A stretch of DNA of 64,000 nucleotides from Pseudobythopirellula maris (GTDB lineage Bacteria > Planctomycetota > Planctomycetia > Pirellulales > Lacipirellulaceae). How positions within the stretch are numbered: the stretch's first letter is position 1; each line of letters begins with the position of its first letter. Where the stretch lies: contig NZ_SJPQ01000001.1 of assembly GCF_007859945.1 (NCBI RefSeq), positions 434,001 to 498,000 on the forward strand, written 5' to 3'. The position numbers and the translations under genes were made by a program. A model generated the notes under the pieces. That model worked only from the letters and a program-made list of their open reading frames with translations. It was not told where the DNA came from and made no database searches. This document shows, one piece after another, positions 45,867 through 54,549 of the stretch.

Positions 45867-46493
45867 TCACTCGACCGTAGTGAATCGGATCGCCGCGACC
45901 TTTGCGGCGTGCCGCTCGAAATCCTTGTCGACGAGCCGCTGTAGCCGGCTGTCCCATGGCGCCCAGGTGGCTTTTAGCGGAGCTTGATCAGGCACGGAAT
46001 GCCGCAAGAACCCAGGCGGCTTGAGCAGCGTCAGCCGAGCGTCGAGGCAGCCCGCCAAGCGGGCCGCGATCGAGTCGCTCGTCACGTCCCAGCTGGCCCG
46101 CAGCTTGGGCCCTGGCAGGCGGGGCTCGATCTCGCGGAGGAATCGCCGCACGTCGAAGAGCAAGACTGCCGGATCGCCCGACGGGAGGCGCTCGTAGCAA
46201 TCGGCCCACGCGACGCTCGGCAGCCAAGAGGCGACCAGCCGCGCGTTGGAGACCATCCGCTCGATCGCTTCCCAGTGGGCGACCTCCGGGTCGAGCGGGC
46301 TCACGCGATCGATCTCCCTTAGCGCGTCGACCGCCGCCCCACCGCCGACGACGAGCACACGCTCCCAGCTGGGCCGTGCGGCCCGCTCGGCGTCGAGCCA
46401 AGCAGAGAGCCTGGCGGGAAAACCGGGCGATGCGAGGCTGCCGCCGCCGACCTTTACGACTTCGATCGTCACAGAGCTTTCGCCAACCAGCAT
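45867..46493 (-). CDS. mfnE: Amino-acid-kinase-fold protein, probable MfnE-type furanylmethyl phosphate kinase
   Basis: 208 aa. The start is VTIEVVKVGGGSLA, the glycine-rich phosphate loop of the amino acid kinase family. The rest is a short version of the fold (LVVGGGAAVD, LKASWD-like DVTSDSIAAR). Its neighbour is the mfnF-type gene, and together they match the two-gene set found in bacterial tetrahydromethanopterin/methanofuran C1 clusters. MfnE phosphorylates aminomethylfuran phosphate in methanofuran synthesis. ATG 46493; another start at GTG (residue 8) is possible. It is 51 bases after mfnF. Assignment rests on fold plus context. Confidence 0.7.
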   Translation of the reverse strand: MLVGESSVTIEVVKVGGGSLASPGFPARLSAWLDAERAARPSWERVLVVGGGAAVDALREIDRVSPLDPEVAHWEAIERMVSNARLVASWLPSVAWADCYERLPSGDPAVLLFDVRRFLREIEPRLPGPKLRASWDVTSDSIAARLAGCLDARLTLLKPPGFLRHSVPDQAPLKATWAPWDSRLQRLVDKDFERHAAKVAAIRFTTVE

Positions 46494-46544
46494 GGATTAG
46501 TGGAGGGGCCTGCTCAGCAGCCCGAGAAAAGCCAGCCCGTCACG

Positions 46545-47540
46545 CTACAGCGACGCCGACTCGCTGGCCAGCTGGGCGAGAGCGAACGCCGGGGCGCAGC
46601 GGGCCGCGTTCTTGCCGAAGCGTTCGGCGAGCCGCACGCACTCGGTCTCGTCGCCGAAGCCAGCCGCGCGGCAAGCACGCTCGGCCAGGAAGGCGCCATC
46701 GCCCGAGAGCACCGCGACGCGTGGCGCCTCGGTGAGCCGCGACGCCACGCTCTCAATCGCCTCGGCGACCTGATCGGTTTGACGCTCCGTCACTCGCATA
46801 GCGGCGGCTCTGGCGTCGGCTGCGCCGAACTCCTCCGTATCGGCGCAAACGCAGCGGGCGAGCCGCGAGATCGCCGCGGGCTTCTCGCCGTCGGCCGCGT
46901 TGCTCTCGGCAAGCAGCGTCCAGGCGTCGGCTGTCGTGGCGAACCACTCGGCCGCTACGGGGCACTCGGCGCCGCGGTACGGCAGCGTGGGCGTCACGGC
47001 GCACAGGGGCGTGCGAGCGACGCCCGTGTAGACGAGTTCGCCGGCCAACAGCCGCTCGGTGTCGCTCAGCCCTGCGGGCGCCGCCTTGCCGGCGACGACC
47101 GGCACGATGTCGGTCGTCGTCGAGCCGATGTCGATCACCAACCCCGGTCGCTGGCCCACAAACGGGGCGGCGAAATCGGCCAACGCCCGCCAGTTGGCGG
47201 CCGCGATGAGCCGGGTCGCTTGAATGGCTGCGTCGGCGTCGCGCCAGCCGCTGTCGGCGCCGTAGAACCGCACCGGCCGGCCCCCCGCAGCCTCCACCAC
47301 GGCGGCGACTATGTGGCGTACCCCCTCGGCCTTGGTCGCGTAGCAGTCGGCCAGCTCGCCGGTCATCGCCACGGCGTAACCGTCGTGCGTCGGGGCCTCG
47401 GCAAAGAGTTCGGCGAGTCGCCGGCCGAGCCGCTTGTGTCGGCGCCAGAGGTCGAAGGGCTCGCTGCGGGCGAAGCCGTCGGCCGTCGCGACCTTGAGGT
47501 TCGCCCCGCCGACGTCGACGCCAAGCCAGGCGGCGCTCAT
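46545..47540 (-). CDS. mfnF: MfnF-type H4MPT-linked C1 transfer pathway protein
   Basis: 331 aa. Matches the protein family (hydantoinase/oxoprolinase-like fold) of H4MPT-linked one-carbon transfer. Features: WLGVDVGGANLKVATADG at the start, YAVAMTGELADCYATKAEGV near residue 55, and DIGSTTTDIVPV near residue 140, all ATPase-fold motifs. MfnF joins the aminomethylfuran and tyramine-glutamate halves of methanofuran. ATG 47540 overlaps the lipA stop by 4 bases. Other H4MPT genes (fae, mtdB, mch, ftr) are not in the window. Confidence 0.82.
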   Translation of the reverse strand: MSAAWLGVDVGGANLKVATADGFARSEPFDLWRRHKRLGRRLAELFAEAPTHDGYAVAMTGELADCYATKAEGVRHIVAAVVEAAGGRPVRFYGADSGWRDADAAIQATRLIAAANWRALADFAAPFVGQRPGLVIDIGSTTTDIVPVVAGKAAPAGLSDTERLLAGELVYTGVARTPLCAVTPTLPYRGAECPVAAEWFATTADAWTLLAESNAADGEKPAAISRLARCVCADTEEFGAADARAAAMRVTERQTDQVAEAIESVASRLTEAPRVAVLSGDGAFLAERACRAAGFGDETECVRLAERFGKNAARCAPAFALAQLASESASL

Positions 47541-48517
47541 CCGAGCGTCACGACTTTCGGCTCGTTGTCGATGGCGAGCAGCTCCTCGACCGGGCGACCG
47601 GAGCGGGCCGCCTCGACCAGCACGCCGGCGCGGAACGAGCTGCGGACCATCGGGCCCGAGGCGACCGCCTTGAAGCCCATAGCGCGGGCCTCATCGGCCC
47701 AGCCGTCGAACGTGGTGGGCGGCACATAGCGATCAACGGGCAAGAACCGCTCGTTGGGGCGGCCGGGTGTGAGGTATTGCCCTAGCGTGAGGAGGTCGAC
47801 GTCGGCGCCGCGTAAGAGCCGCATCGCTTCAGTAATCTCTTCGTCCGTCTCTCCGAGGCCGACCATCAGGCTGCTTTTGGTGAGCAGGTCGGGCCTGAGC
47901 CGCTTCGACTCTCGCAATATGGCGAGGCTTTGATCGAACGAAGCCCGTGGATCGCGCACCTGCTTTTCGATCCTCGGCACGCACTCCACGTTGTGGGCGA
48001 ACACCGAGAGGGGGATCCCTTCGAGGAGCGTGCGGAGCGCTTCAAGATCGCCCCGCAAGTCGCTCCCCAAGAGTTCAATGCCGATGCCCGGCACACGGCG
48101 TTCGACGGCGTCGATGCAAGCGCGGTAGTGCCCGGCGCCGCCGTCTGACAGGTCGTCGCGGTCAACGACGGTGATGACGACATACTTGAGACCCATCCGC
48201 TCCACCGCGTCGGCCAGCCGTTCGGGCTCCTCGGCCTCGGGGGGCGGGGGGCTCTTGAGCGTTTCGACGCTGCAGAACCGGCAGCCGCGCGTGCACGACT
48301 TGCCGGCGACCATAAACGTGGCCGTGCCGCGGCTCCAGCAGTCGTGGATGTTCGGGCAGCGAGCCTCCTCGCACACGGTGTGGAGGGCGCCCGTCTCGAC
48401 CGCGCTATTGGTGCGGTTGTAGACCGCCAGCGCATTACCGCTCGGCAGGTTGGAGCGCAGCCACTCCGGCAGGCGGGGGCGGGTCGTCTTCGAGTCGCGG
48501 GGCGTCGCGGTAGGCAT
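47537..48517 (-). CDS. lipA: Lipoyl synthase (radical SAM)
   Basis: 326 aa from ATG 48517; an ATG at 48574 would add 19 residues. It inserts two sulfurs into octanoyl-lipoyl domains. The auxiliary Fe-S cluster cysteines are C49, C54 and C60 (VCEEARCPNIHDCW); the radical SAM motif is CTRGCRFC (75-82). The C-terminal RSSF replaces the usual RSSY ligand motif. Usual length. It heads a transcription unit with mfnF and mfnE. Confidence 0.95.
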   Translation of the reverse strand: MPTATPRDSKTTRPRLPEWLRSNLPSGNALAVYNRTNSAVETGALHTVCEEARCPNIHDCWSRGTATFMVAGKSCTRGCRFCSVETLKSPPPPEAEEPERLADAVERMGLKYVVITVVDRDDLSDGGAGHYRACIDAVERRVPGIGIELLGSDLRGDLEALRTLLEGIPLSVFAHNVECVPRIEKQVRDPRASFDQSLAILRESKRLRPDLLTKSSLMVGLGETDEEITEAMRLLRGADVDLLTLGQYLTPGRPNERFLPVDRYVPPTTFDGWADEARAMGFKAVASGPMVRSSFRAGVLVEAARSGRPVEELLAIDNEPKVVTLG

Positions 48518-48814
48518 AGGAAGGGAGACCACGATGGGGCTTAGGAACCAAGGGTATCTTAAGCCCACCGCCATTATGTGGTTAGTGGCATGTCGTCAGA
48601 GACGAGTGGATCCCTAGTCCCATTTCCGACTAAAACGCCGACGAGCGCAACCGTTGCTAACGCATACAGTAAACGGTGCATCTTTCGGTGCGTACGATTT
48701 GCGGAGTATGCGGTTCCTAGCAATAATCGCAGGCGCCCCGGCGAATCGTTTGGGATGACTCCGCCCGCCGCGGCGTCGAGATTGGGCGAAAAGGTCCTCG
48801 AACTAAGGCTTGGC

Positions 48815-49459
48815 ATGAATTGGTTTAGCGTACGCTCTCGTTGCGGAACGGCCCTGCTGCTTACTTTCCTGTCCTCCACACCCGCCCTGGGCGCCTCTCT
48901 AACTTACGTCTTCTCCGGCGAAATCACCGAAATCTCATCGTCCAACGAGGCTCATGGGGTTTCGCTCGGCGACCCCTTTAATGGCTACATGACGTTCGAT
49001 TCGGATGGCTGGCATAGCACCGCCGGGACCGTGCAGGCGACTCTCAACGGCGTAAACTTGCTCTTCACCGGAGAGAGTATCTACGGTGGTGTCACGGCGC
49101 AGCCCGGCGGGTATTACTCGCTTCGCGTTGCAGCTGACACCGGGGGCTCAATCGATGGCTCTTCGTTCTCGGCAGGCAATTTCGGTCCAGAAATCGAGGA
49201 CAGAGATGGATCTGCTGGCATCGCTGAGTCCTTTCCTGCGGCATTCGATCTGTCTGAGTTCGAGACAAATATTCTCAAAATCTTCGGGACCTACCTTCCG
49301 ACGAATACTCGCTACAGCGTCAGCGGAACGCTGACCAGCCTGCAACTCGTGCCGGAGCCCGCTTCTCTGCTCACGGCGATGTGCGGCATGCTAATTGTCG
49401 CGGCAGTTCCAAGGCATCGTCAGCCCGTGAGCCCCTCAAAAAGCGGGGTCGACAGGTAG
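48815..49459 (+). CDS. PEP-CTERM protein with atypical tail
   Basis: 214 aa from ATG 48815 with AAGG upstream. Signal peptide ([18 protein letters not shown]) residues 9-26. The body is Ser/Thr/Gly-rich beta sequence ([20 protein letters not shown]). C-terminus has [20 protein letters not shown] then PRHRQP. The PEP motif and hydrophobic helix are present but the Arg tail is short and is followed by ten more residues ([10 protein letters not shown]), unusual for the family. Its last 40 bases overlap the convergent cysK gene. Composition is less GC-rich than cysK. A true PEP-CTERM protein is likely; the extended tail might hinder sorting. Confidence 0.75.
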   Translation: MNWFSVRSRCGTALLLTFLSSTPALGASLTYVFSGEITEISSSNEAHGVSLGDPFNGYMTFDSDGWHSTAGTVQATLNGVNLLFTGESIYGGVTAQPGGYYSLRVAADTGGSIDGSSFSAGNFGPEIEDRDGSAGIAESFPAAFDLSEFETNILKIFGTYLPTNTRYSVSGTLTSLQLVPEPASLLTAMCGMLIVAAVPRHRQPVSPSKSGVDR

Positions 49460-50358
49460 CGTTCGCCGAGCGAGCACATGATCGTGACGATCCGCTTGCC
49501 CTTCATCTCGGGGCGGGCGGCCACTTTGGCGGCGGCGCACATGTTGGCGCCGCTCGAGATGCCGGCCATGATGCCCTCTTCCTTCGCCAAGCGGCGGGCC
49601 CACTGGAACGCCTCCTCGTTGCTCACCGTGACGACCTCGTCCACCAGCGACATGTCGAGGTTGCCCGGGATGAAGCCGGCGCCGATGCCCTGGATCTTGT
49701 GAGGCCCCGGCGAGCCGCCGCCGATCACGGGCGAATCGACCGGCTCGACGGCGATCGCCTTGAAGTCGGCGTTCTGCTTCTTGAGGTAACGGGCGGAGCC
49801 GGTGATCGTGCCGCCGGTGCCGACACCCGCAACGATCACGTCGATGTCGTGGCCCGAGTCTTCCCAGATCTCCGGCCCGGTCGTCGCCTCGTGGATCGCG
49901 GGGTTCGCCGGGTTCTCGAACTGCTGCGGCATCCAGCTGTTCGGCTCGTTGGAGAGCTCGGTCGCCTTGCCGATGGCGCCCTTCATCCCCTCGGCCGCCG
50001 GGGTGAGCACCAACTCGGCGCCCATCGCCCGCAGCAGCGCACGGCGTTCGAGCGACATCGACTCCGGCATGGTGAGCGTGAGCTTGTAGCCCTTGGCCGC
50101 ACAGACGAAGGCGAGCGCGATGCCGGTGTTGCCGCTCGTGGGCTCGACGATGCGCGTGTCAGCGGTGATCTTGCCAGCCTTCTCACCGGCCTCGATCATC
50201 GCGGCGCCGATGCGGTCTTTGACGCTGTTGAGCGGCTGAAAGAACTCGCACTTGGCGAACACCGTGGCGTGCCCCTCCGGCACAAGACGGTTGATCTTGA
50301 TCATCGGCGTGTCGCCGATGCACTGGGCGGCGTTGTCGTAGCTCCGGTTACGCGGCAT
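49420..50358 (-). CDS. cysK: Cysteine synthase (O-acetylserine sulfhydrylase)
   Basis: 312 aa from ATG 50358, with GGAG upstream. Makes cysteine from O-acetylserine and sulfide using PLP. PLP lysine K47 in [15 protein letters not shown] near residue 75 binds substrate; [13 protein letters not shown] is the phosphate-binding loop; the C-terminal SSGAN-like SSGANM region is present. ATG start fits; upstream in-frame codons are unconserved. Overlaps the end of the PEP-CTERM gene by 40 bases. Preceded on this strand by an exported protein gene with a terminator between them. Confidence 0.96.
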   Translation of the reverse strand: MPRNRSYDNAAQCIGDTPMIKINRLVPEGHATVFAKCEFFQPLNSVKDRIGAAMIEAGEKAGKITADTRIVEPTSGNTGIALAFVCAAKGYKLTLTMPESMSLERRALLRAMGAELVLTPAAEGMKGAIGKATELSNEPNSWMPQQFENPANPAIHEATTGPEIWEDSGHDIDVIVAGVGTGGTITGSARYLKKQNADFKAIAVEPVDSPVIGGGSPGPHKIQGIGAGFIPGNLDMSLVDEVVTVSNEEAFQWARRLAKEEGIMAGISSGANMCAAAKVAARPEMKGKRIVTIMCSLGERYLSTPLFEGLTG

Positions 50359-50483
50359 AGCTTTTCTCCGAAAAGCGGGTGAGCGGATGAGTCGCGATAA
50401 GTCGCGCGGCTGCAATCGTTTAGCTGCGATTATCGGCATGCGGCCAGCCGGCACAAGGTATCGTTGGGCCCCCGCACGTAAAC

Positions 50484-50519
50484 CAAGAGCCCCGGCGGCG
50501 AGGTGCCCCGGGGCTCTTG
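50484..50519 (-). terminator. Hairpin terminator downstream of the exported coiled-coil gene
   Basis: Stem CAAGAGCCCCGG / CCGGGGCTCTTG (50484-50495 with 50508-50519), 12 bp, loop of 12. It is followed by only GGTTT on the minus strand, so termination may be partial. Confidence 0.6.
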
Positions 50520-50568
50520 TGCTTTCAGGTTGAAATTCTAGCTGCCTCGCGGCGTTACCACGGGCGAC

Positions 50569-51333
50569 TCAGCGGTTGAAGGCGCCCGCCAGTTGGTTCG
50601 TGAGGTCCAGCAGGCGGTGCGACCGCTCCAGCAGCGCCTCGCACAAGGCGTCGCGGCCGCCAAACTGCGGCGCAACCGTCGCCGGGTAGCCGACCGTGTG
50701 CCGGTAACCGACCCGCGGCGAGACACCCACGCTCACCCCACCGCCGCCGATCGAGATCGCCAGACCGCTCCGCCCGAGCGAGATCGACTCGACCTGCTTC
50801 CGCTTGCCGTAGCCGCGGTAGAGCGGGTCAGAGGCGTAGCGGACGGTCTTCGTCGTGTAGGGAACCGCGGTCGGCAGGTAAGGATGCACCCCGTAAGGGC
50901 TGCGGGTCGCGTAGCCGCTGGTGTAGCGACCGCCATACAGGTCGCCATAAACCGGTCCAACAGGGCGGCGGTGGCGGCGGGGCAGGTCCTCGAGCGCCTC
51001 TTCGACCTCCTCGTGCAGGTCCTCGGCCTCGTCCTCCACTTCCTCGGCCAGCTGGTCGAGCACTCGGCGGAGCCTGTGGTAAGGCAACCGCTGAGTCATC
51101 GCTCGCTCAAAGCGGCGTAGTTCGCGTTCCAGTTCCTGGGCCTCTTCCAACACATCCTCGGCGTCGTTGCTGCGGCCAAGCGTGGCGTGGGCCTGCTCGG
51201 TCAGTGCGACGAGCTCGCCGCGGATCTCGTTGACAAGCCAATAGCCCCGTTCGAGCTGGTTGGCCGACGCTCCGTCAACGGGAAGCAGCAGTGCGGCAAG
51301 GCTCAGCAGGGTGGTGCGGGTTAGCGTTTTCAT
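50569..51333 (-). CDS. Exported Glu-rich coiled-coil protein
   Basis: 254 aa from ATG 51333 after GGAGAAG. Signal peptide LTRTTLLSLAALLLPVDGASA residues 3-23. Residues 25-120 form a Glu/Asp-rich coiled coil (VEDEAEDLHEEVEEALEDLP). The rest is Tyr/Gly/Pro-rich (GYATRSPYGVHPYLPTAVPY) with a short repeated Gly-Val-Ser strand (ISIGGGGVSVGVSP). Unrecognised. Likely periplasmic or surface exposed. A terminator lies 50 bases beyond the stop. Confidence 0.7.
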   Translation of the reverse strand: MKTLTRTTLLSLAALLLPVDGASANQLERGYWLVNEIRGELVALTEQAHATLGRSNDAEDVLEEAQELERELRRFERAMTQRLPYHRLRRVLDQLAEEVEDEAEDLHEEVEEALEDLPRRHRRPVGPVYGDLYGGRYTSGYATRSPYGVHPYLPTAVPYTTKTVRYASDPLYRGYGKRKQVESISLGRSGLAISIGGGGVSVGVSPRVGYRHTVGYPATVAPQFGGRDALCEALLERSHRLLDLTNQLAGAFNR

Positions 51334-51567
51334 GGGTCTTCTCCTCGGTTCGGCGTGGCGCCGCGACCCGGTTGAGACGGGCCGCATGGGGGGGTGGCGG
51401 AGTTCCTACGATCGCTGCGGAGCGATCGGTCTCCTAATCTCACCCAGCGAGAGGCGTGCCGCAGCGGGGACAGAGAATCCCCAAAAATCGAGAAAAGACC
51501 GGAACATAGCGTCTTACGCCGCTGGGCGCACGCCGTTACGGCCTTTTTGGGGGGTCGCCCACTCGCT

Positions 51568-52164
51568 CTAAATGCCGGCCGGTTGTGCTTGATAGTCTCG
51601 CAGGAACGCGAGCACGATGTCCTCGATTAATTCTTCGAAGTGGTCGTACGGCTTCACCTCGACGACGCCTTCGGCCGGTGGTTCGCGCATGCCCTCAATC
51701 CGGTGGAGCTGGTGCGGATAGGAACTGGGTTCGGCCGTGCCGCCGGGGGGGGTGAGTGAGACCCGGCCCTCGATCTCGTCGACGATCTCATTCCCGATCA
51801 GCCCGTAAGTGGCGCCGGTGACCACGGCGTCACCGAGTTCGCGGAAATGCCTTTTTAGCGGCGTTGTGTTGCGGATCTCGACCCGCAGCGTCGGCGCCGT
51901 GGGGGCTTCGTCCGCATTCGCCACGACGAAAACACCGGTCGACTCGAGCACGTCGATCACCTCGTCCCGAACGGCGGAGCGCGCCAGCCACGACTCTATG
52001 CTGCCCTTGTACAGCCGGCCCTCTACGTTCACGGCAAGGGGCTGGGGGCTGGGCGTGATTTGGACCAGCCCTCCCTGGCGGTATCGAGCGTCGAGGTACA
52101 TCGAGGTGCAGCCGCAGCAGAGAAGCAGGACGGCGGGCAAGAGTGTTTTCGCGTAGCCGGGCAT
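51568..52164 (-). CDS. Small lipoprotein
   Basis: 198 aa from ATG 52164; a GTG one codon upstream is possible. Lipobox LLLCCGC|TS, with Cys at about residue 18, implies a diacylglycerol anchor. The rest has mixed alpha/beta pattern (EVIDVLESTGVFVVANADEA, TLRVEIRNTTPLKRHFREL) and the hydrophobic Gly-rich strand VVTGATYGLIGNEIVDEIEG. Periplasm-facing lipoprotein of unknown function; no enzyme motif. The upstream region of 380 bases is non-coding. Confidence 0.75.
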   Translation of the reverse strand: MPGYAKTLLPAVLLLCCGCTSMYLDARYRQGGLVQITPSPQPLAVNVEGRLYKGSIESWLARSAVRDEVIDVLESTGVFVVANADEAPTAPTLRVEIRNTTPLKRHFRELGDAVVTGATYGLIGNEIVDEIEGRVSLTPPGGTAEPSSYPHQLHRIEGMREPPAEGVVEVKPYDHFEELIEDIVLAFLRDYQAQPAGI

Positions 52165-52545
52165 GACACTCACGGGATTCGTCCTTGAACAGTGAATAGA
52201 CAGGACGTAATCTCCGCGGTTTGCCGTACGCCCGTCAAGGCCGATTGTCCGTCTGCGAAGCCAAGGGGGGCGAACCCTGGTTGTCGTTGTATCGCAAGCG
52301 AAACCGAGAACCATCCGACACAGTTACTAAGCTCTGCCTGCGCTCGTCGCGAATGGCGTGGCCAGTTTGCTAGATCAACGCGTCGACCAATCTCGCCAAA
52401 GATGAGTCGGGCTGAATAGAATTCTCGGCGATGGGCCAAGCCGATGCGAGTTCGCGCCATATGCGAGAGACAGCGGATGAGGGCGGCGCCCTCTTTAGAG
52501 GCGTCTCTTACGCGCCCAAAAAACGCACTCCCCCCAGCCGCCGGC
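52165..52545. other. Intergenic region without recognised gene
   Basis: 381 bases. A short palindrome GAGGGC-ggc-GCCCTC at 52479-52493 is followed by TTT. No gene or clear promoter seen. Confidence 0.5.
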
Positions 52546-53658
52546 TCAGCGGTTGCGGGGCGAGCCGGGACGCGAGCTGTTTGAGCGGCTGCTGCTGTAC
52601 GTGCGCTTGCTCTTGTTGCCGCCCCAGCTGAACAGGCCGCCCCAGCCCGACTTGTTCTTCTTGTCGGCCTCGTACTCGATCGTGGCGACGTAGCGCGGCA
52701 CGCGCTGGCCCTTCTTGCGGTAGATGTTGGCCAGGGTCTCGCCGGCCGGGGGCGTGACGAAGATCTTCGGGTCGTCGATCACCCACGGCGTGCTCCAGTT
52801 CTGGCCGTTGTCCCAGTTGGCCACGTTGAAGAAGAAGTTGTTGAAGCAGAGGCACTTGTAGTTGTATGGGAAGCTCGAGGCGAGGTAGTCCTCTTCGGTG
52901 AGGTCGTCGACCCCTTCGCTGGCGTAGTAGTGGATCTGGCCGTCCGGCGTGAACGACATGCCGAGCGTCCACCAGCCCGGCTCCATGATCTCGACGCTGC
53001 CCATGTCCTTGCCGTTCTTGTTCGAGCGGATCGTGATCTGGGCGTGGTCGGCCTCGACGCCGCGCGAGCGGCTGCTCTTGAAAACGATGAACATGCCGGG
53101 CCAGAAGGCGCCGTTCTCGCCGTCGTAGCGTTGGCCGACGGCGTCGGCACGCATGCCGAACGACGGGCCGGTCCGTTGCTCCCAGCGGTCCCACTCCGGC
53201 AGGAAGACCCGCACGGTGCAGCTGGGGCGCCAGGTGACGGGGATCTGTCGCTTGGTGACGCGGTCGAACTTCATCAGCAGGTCGTCCTGCTGCTGCTCGT
53301 TCGTCACGCGGCCCGGGATGCCGGAGGCCTTGGTGGCGAACATCAGCGCGCCCTTGCTCCCCTCGATGCCGCCCGGCGGGGTGTCGATCCGCTTGACGAC
53401 GTCGGGCGTGCCGCGTTTGGCGCCCTCGTGCCACAGGCCGTTGGACGAAACGCCGCCCGGCCCGCGCTGTTTGTCGTCTTGCTCGTAGCTGCTCTTGGGC
53501 AGCCGCAGCGTGTACGACCACGACTCGTCCTCGAAGTCGTCGCTGCAATTCTGTAGGAACGAGCCCGTGCCCGGCACAAACGGCTCGTCGGCCCGCGCGG
53601 GGGCGGCGGCCAGTGAAACAAGCGAGACGATAACAACGGCGAAGCGCGTGGTGAGCAT
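52546..53658 (-). CDS. Exported planctomycete protein of unknown function
   Basis: 370 aa from ATG 53658, with GGAG and AAGG just upstream. Signal peptide residues 3-23 (FAVVIVSLVSLAAAPARADE). The body is rich in Trp, Tyr and Phe (WSYTLRLPKSSYEQDDK, GAFWPGMFIVFK, FPYNYKCLCFNNFFFNVANW), suggesting a concanavalin-like beta sandwich. The C-terminal 40 residues are Lys/Arg/Ser-rich (RTYSSSRSNSSRPGSPRN). Not recognised as an enzyme. Homologues in planctomycetes are annotated only as secreted. Its end adjoins the non-coding region with the GAGGGC palindrome. Confidence 0.72.
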   Translation of the reverse strand: MLTTRFAVVIVSLVSLAAAPARADEPFVPGTGSFLQNCSDDFEDESWSYTLRLPKSSYEQDDKQRGPGGVSSNGLWHEGAKRGTPDVVKRIDTPPGGIEGSKGALMFATKASGIPGRVTNEQQQDDLLMKFDRVTKRQIPVTWRPSCTVRVFLPEWDRWEQRTGPSFGMRADAVGQRYDGENGAFWPGMFIVFKSSRSRGVEADHAQITIRSNKNGKDMGSVEIMEPGWWTLGMSFTPDGQIHYYASEGVDDLTEEDYLASSFPYNYKCLCFNNFFFNVANWDNGQNWSTPWVIDDPKIFVTPPAGETLANIYRKKGQRVPRYVATIEYEADKKNKSGWGGLFSWGGNKSKRTYSSSRSNSSRPGSPRNR

Positions 53659-53799
53659 CCTTGCTCTCCTCGATCGGTACGGATTGGCAAGCAGAATAAC
53701 GGCGTACTCAACTAGCATCGTCCTAACGGCGCCGAACGTTGAGCGCGGATGCCTAAAGCGCGGCGGCAGGCGTGCTAGCATCGCCGCCTTGCGGCGCCG

Positions 53800-53888
53800 C
53801 TGTAGGGACCGCCCTCTGTGGCGGTCCGGCGCCGGGCACAGGCTCTCCCGCCGGGGTGTCGGAACGCCACAGTGGGCGTTCCCTACAG
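53800..53888. mobile_element. REP/MITE-like element with terminal inverted repeats
   Basis: Ends CTGTAGGGACCGCC and GGCGTTCCCTACAG pair as near inverted repeats. Each half has its own hairpin: GGACCGCC-ctctgt-GGCGGTCC at the left and a GGAACGCC/GGGCGTTCC hairpin at the right. About 89 bp with no reading frame. It is adjacent to the CbiX gene stop. Likely a dispersed palindromic unit. Confidence 0.6.
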
Positions 53889-53893
53889 GAAAA

Positions 53894-54391
53894 CTACCCC
53901 AGGTGCAGCGTGCAGCCGCCCGCTTCGCGGCAGAGGTCGCACGGCTCGGCGGCGCCGTTGGCTTGGGCCAAGCAGTGGGCGATGCGCTCGCCCATCACCT
54001 GGGCCAGCAGCTCGTGCAGCCCAAGGGGCGCCGTGACCAGATAGCGCACGCCGGGGTGAGCGGCGGCCGCCTCGGCGGCCAGGGCGGGGATGTCCTGGCT
54101 CCAGTGCCGGCCGGGCGACAAGAAATAAGGGAACACCACCACCAGCTCGGCGCCGCGCTGCACGCAGCGCGTGAACGCCTGGGCGATCGTGGGCTCGGCC
54201 AGCTCCATGTGCGCCGGCTCGATAACCTTCATCTCGGAGACCCGCCCGAAGAGCTTCGCGACATCGAGCAGCAACGCGTTGCTCTCGGCGCGTCGCGAGC
54301 CGTGGTCGACGACGACAACGCCTAGCTTCTCAACACAAACATCGTCCATCTCCGACAGCGTTTGCTTGAGGGTGCGTGTCGAAAACATCAT
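53894..54391 (-). CDS. CbiX/SirB-type sirohydrochlorin chelatase
   Basis: 165 aa from ATG 54391; GTG 54400 and ATG 54349 are alternatives. It would insert cobalt or iron into sirohydrochlorin. Metal-binding His is in VVVDHGSRRAESN, and the second conserved stretch is VVVFPYFLSPGRHWSQDIP. The short length fits a single-domain (CbiXS/SirB) chelatase. The C-terminal tail ends CDLCREAGGC (Cx2Cx5C), which could hold an Fe-S cluster, as described in some CbiX proteins. No other cobalamin or siroheme gene is adjacent. Confidence 0.85.
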   Translation of the reverse strand: MMFSTRTLKQTLSEMDDVCVEKLGVVVVDHGSRRAESNALLLDVAKLFGRVSEMKVIEPAHMELAEPTIAQAFTRCVQRGAELVVVFPYFLSPGRHWSQDIPALAAEAAAAHPGVRYLVTAPLGLHELLAQVMGERIAHCLAQANGAAEPCDLCREAGGCTLHLG

Positions 54392-54543
54392 GGGAACCAC
54401 GAAGGAACTAAGTAGCGACGGAGAGAATTAACGAGCAGAGACCCGTTCTTGCGATTGTTTCAGACCCATTCTAGTGTCCGATTCTTATTCGCACATGTTC
54501 GCGGGCAACTTCCTTTCGTCGTTCCTTCGTTCCGTCGTGGTTC
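54392..54543. repeat. Imperfect inverted pair of ACCACGAAGGAAC words
   Basis: gggaaccacgaaggaac at 54392-54408 and its reverse form in ttccttcgttccgtcgtggttc at 54522-54543, between the chelatase and the M16 gene. Related to the CCACGACGG repeats at 61857-62098. Confidence 0.45.
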
Positions 54544-54549
54544 AATACT

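Noticed and set aside
53800-53888. CRISPR-like repeat
   Set aside because: Only one inverted unit, no regular spacers; a palindromic element fits better.
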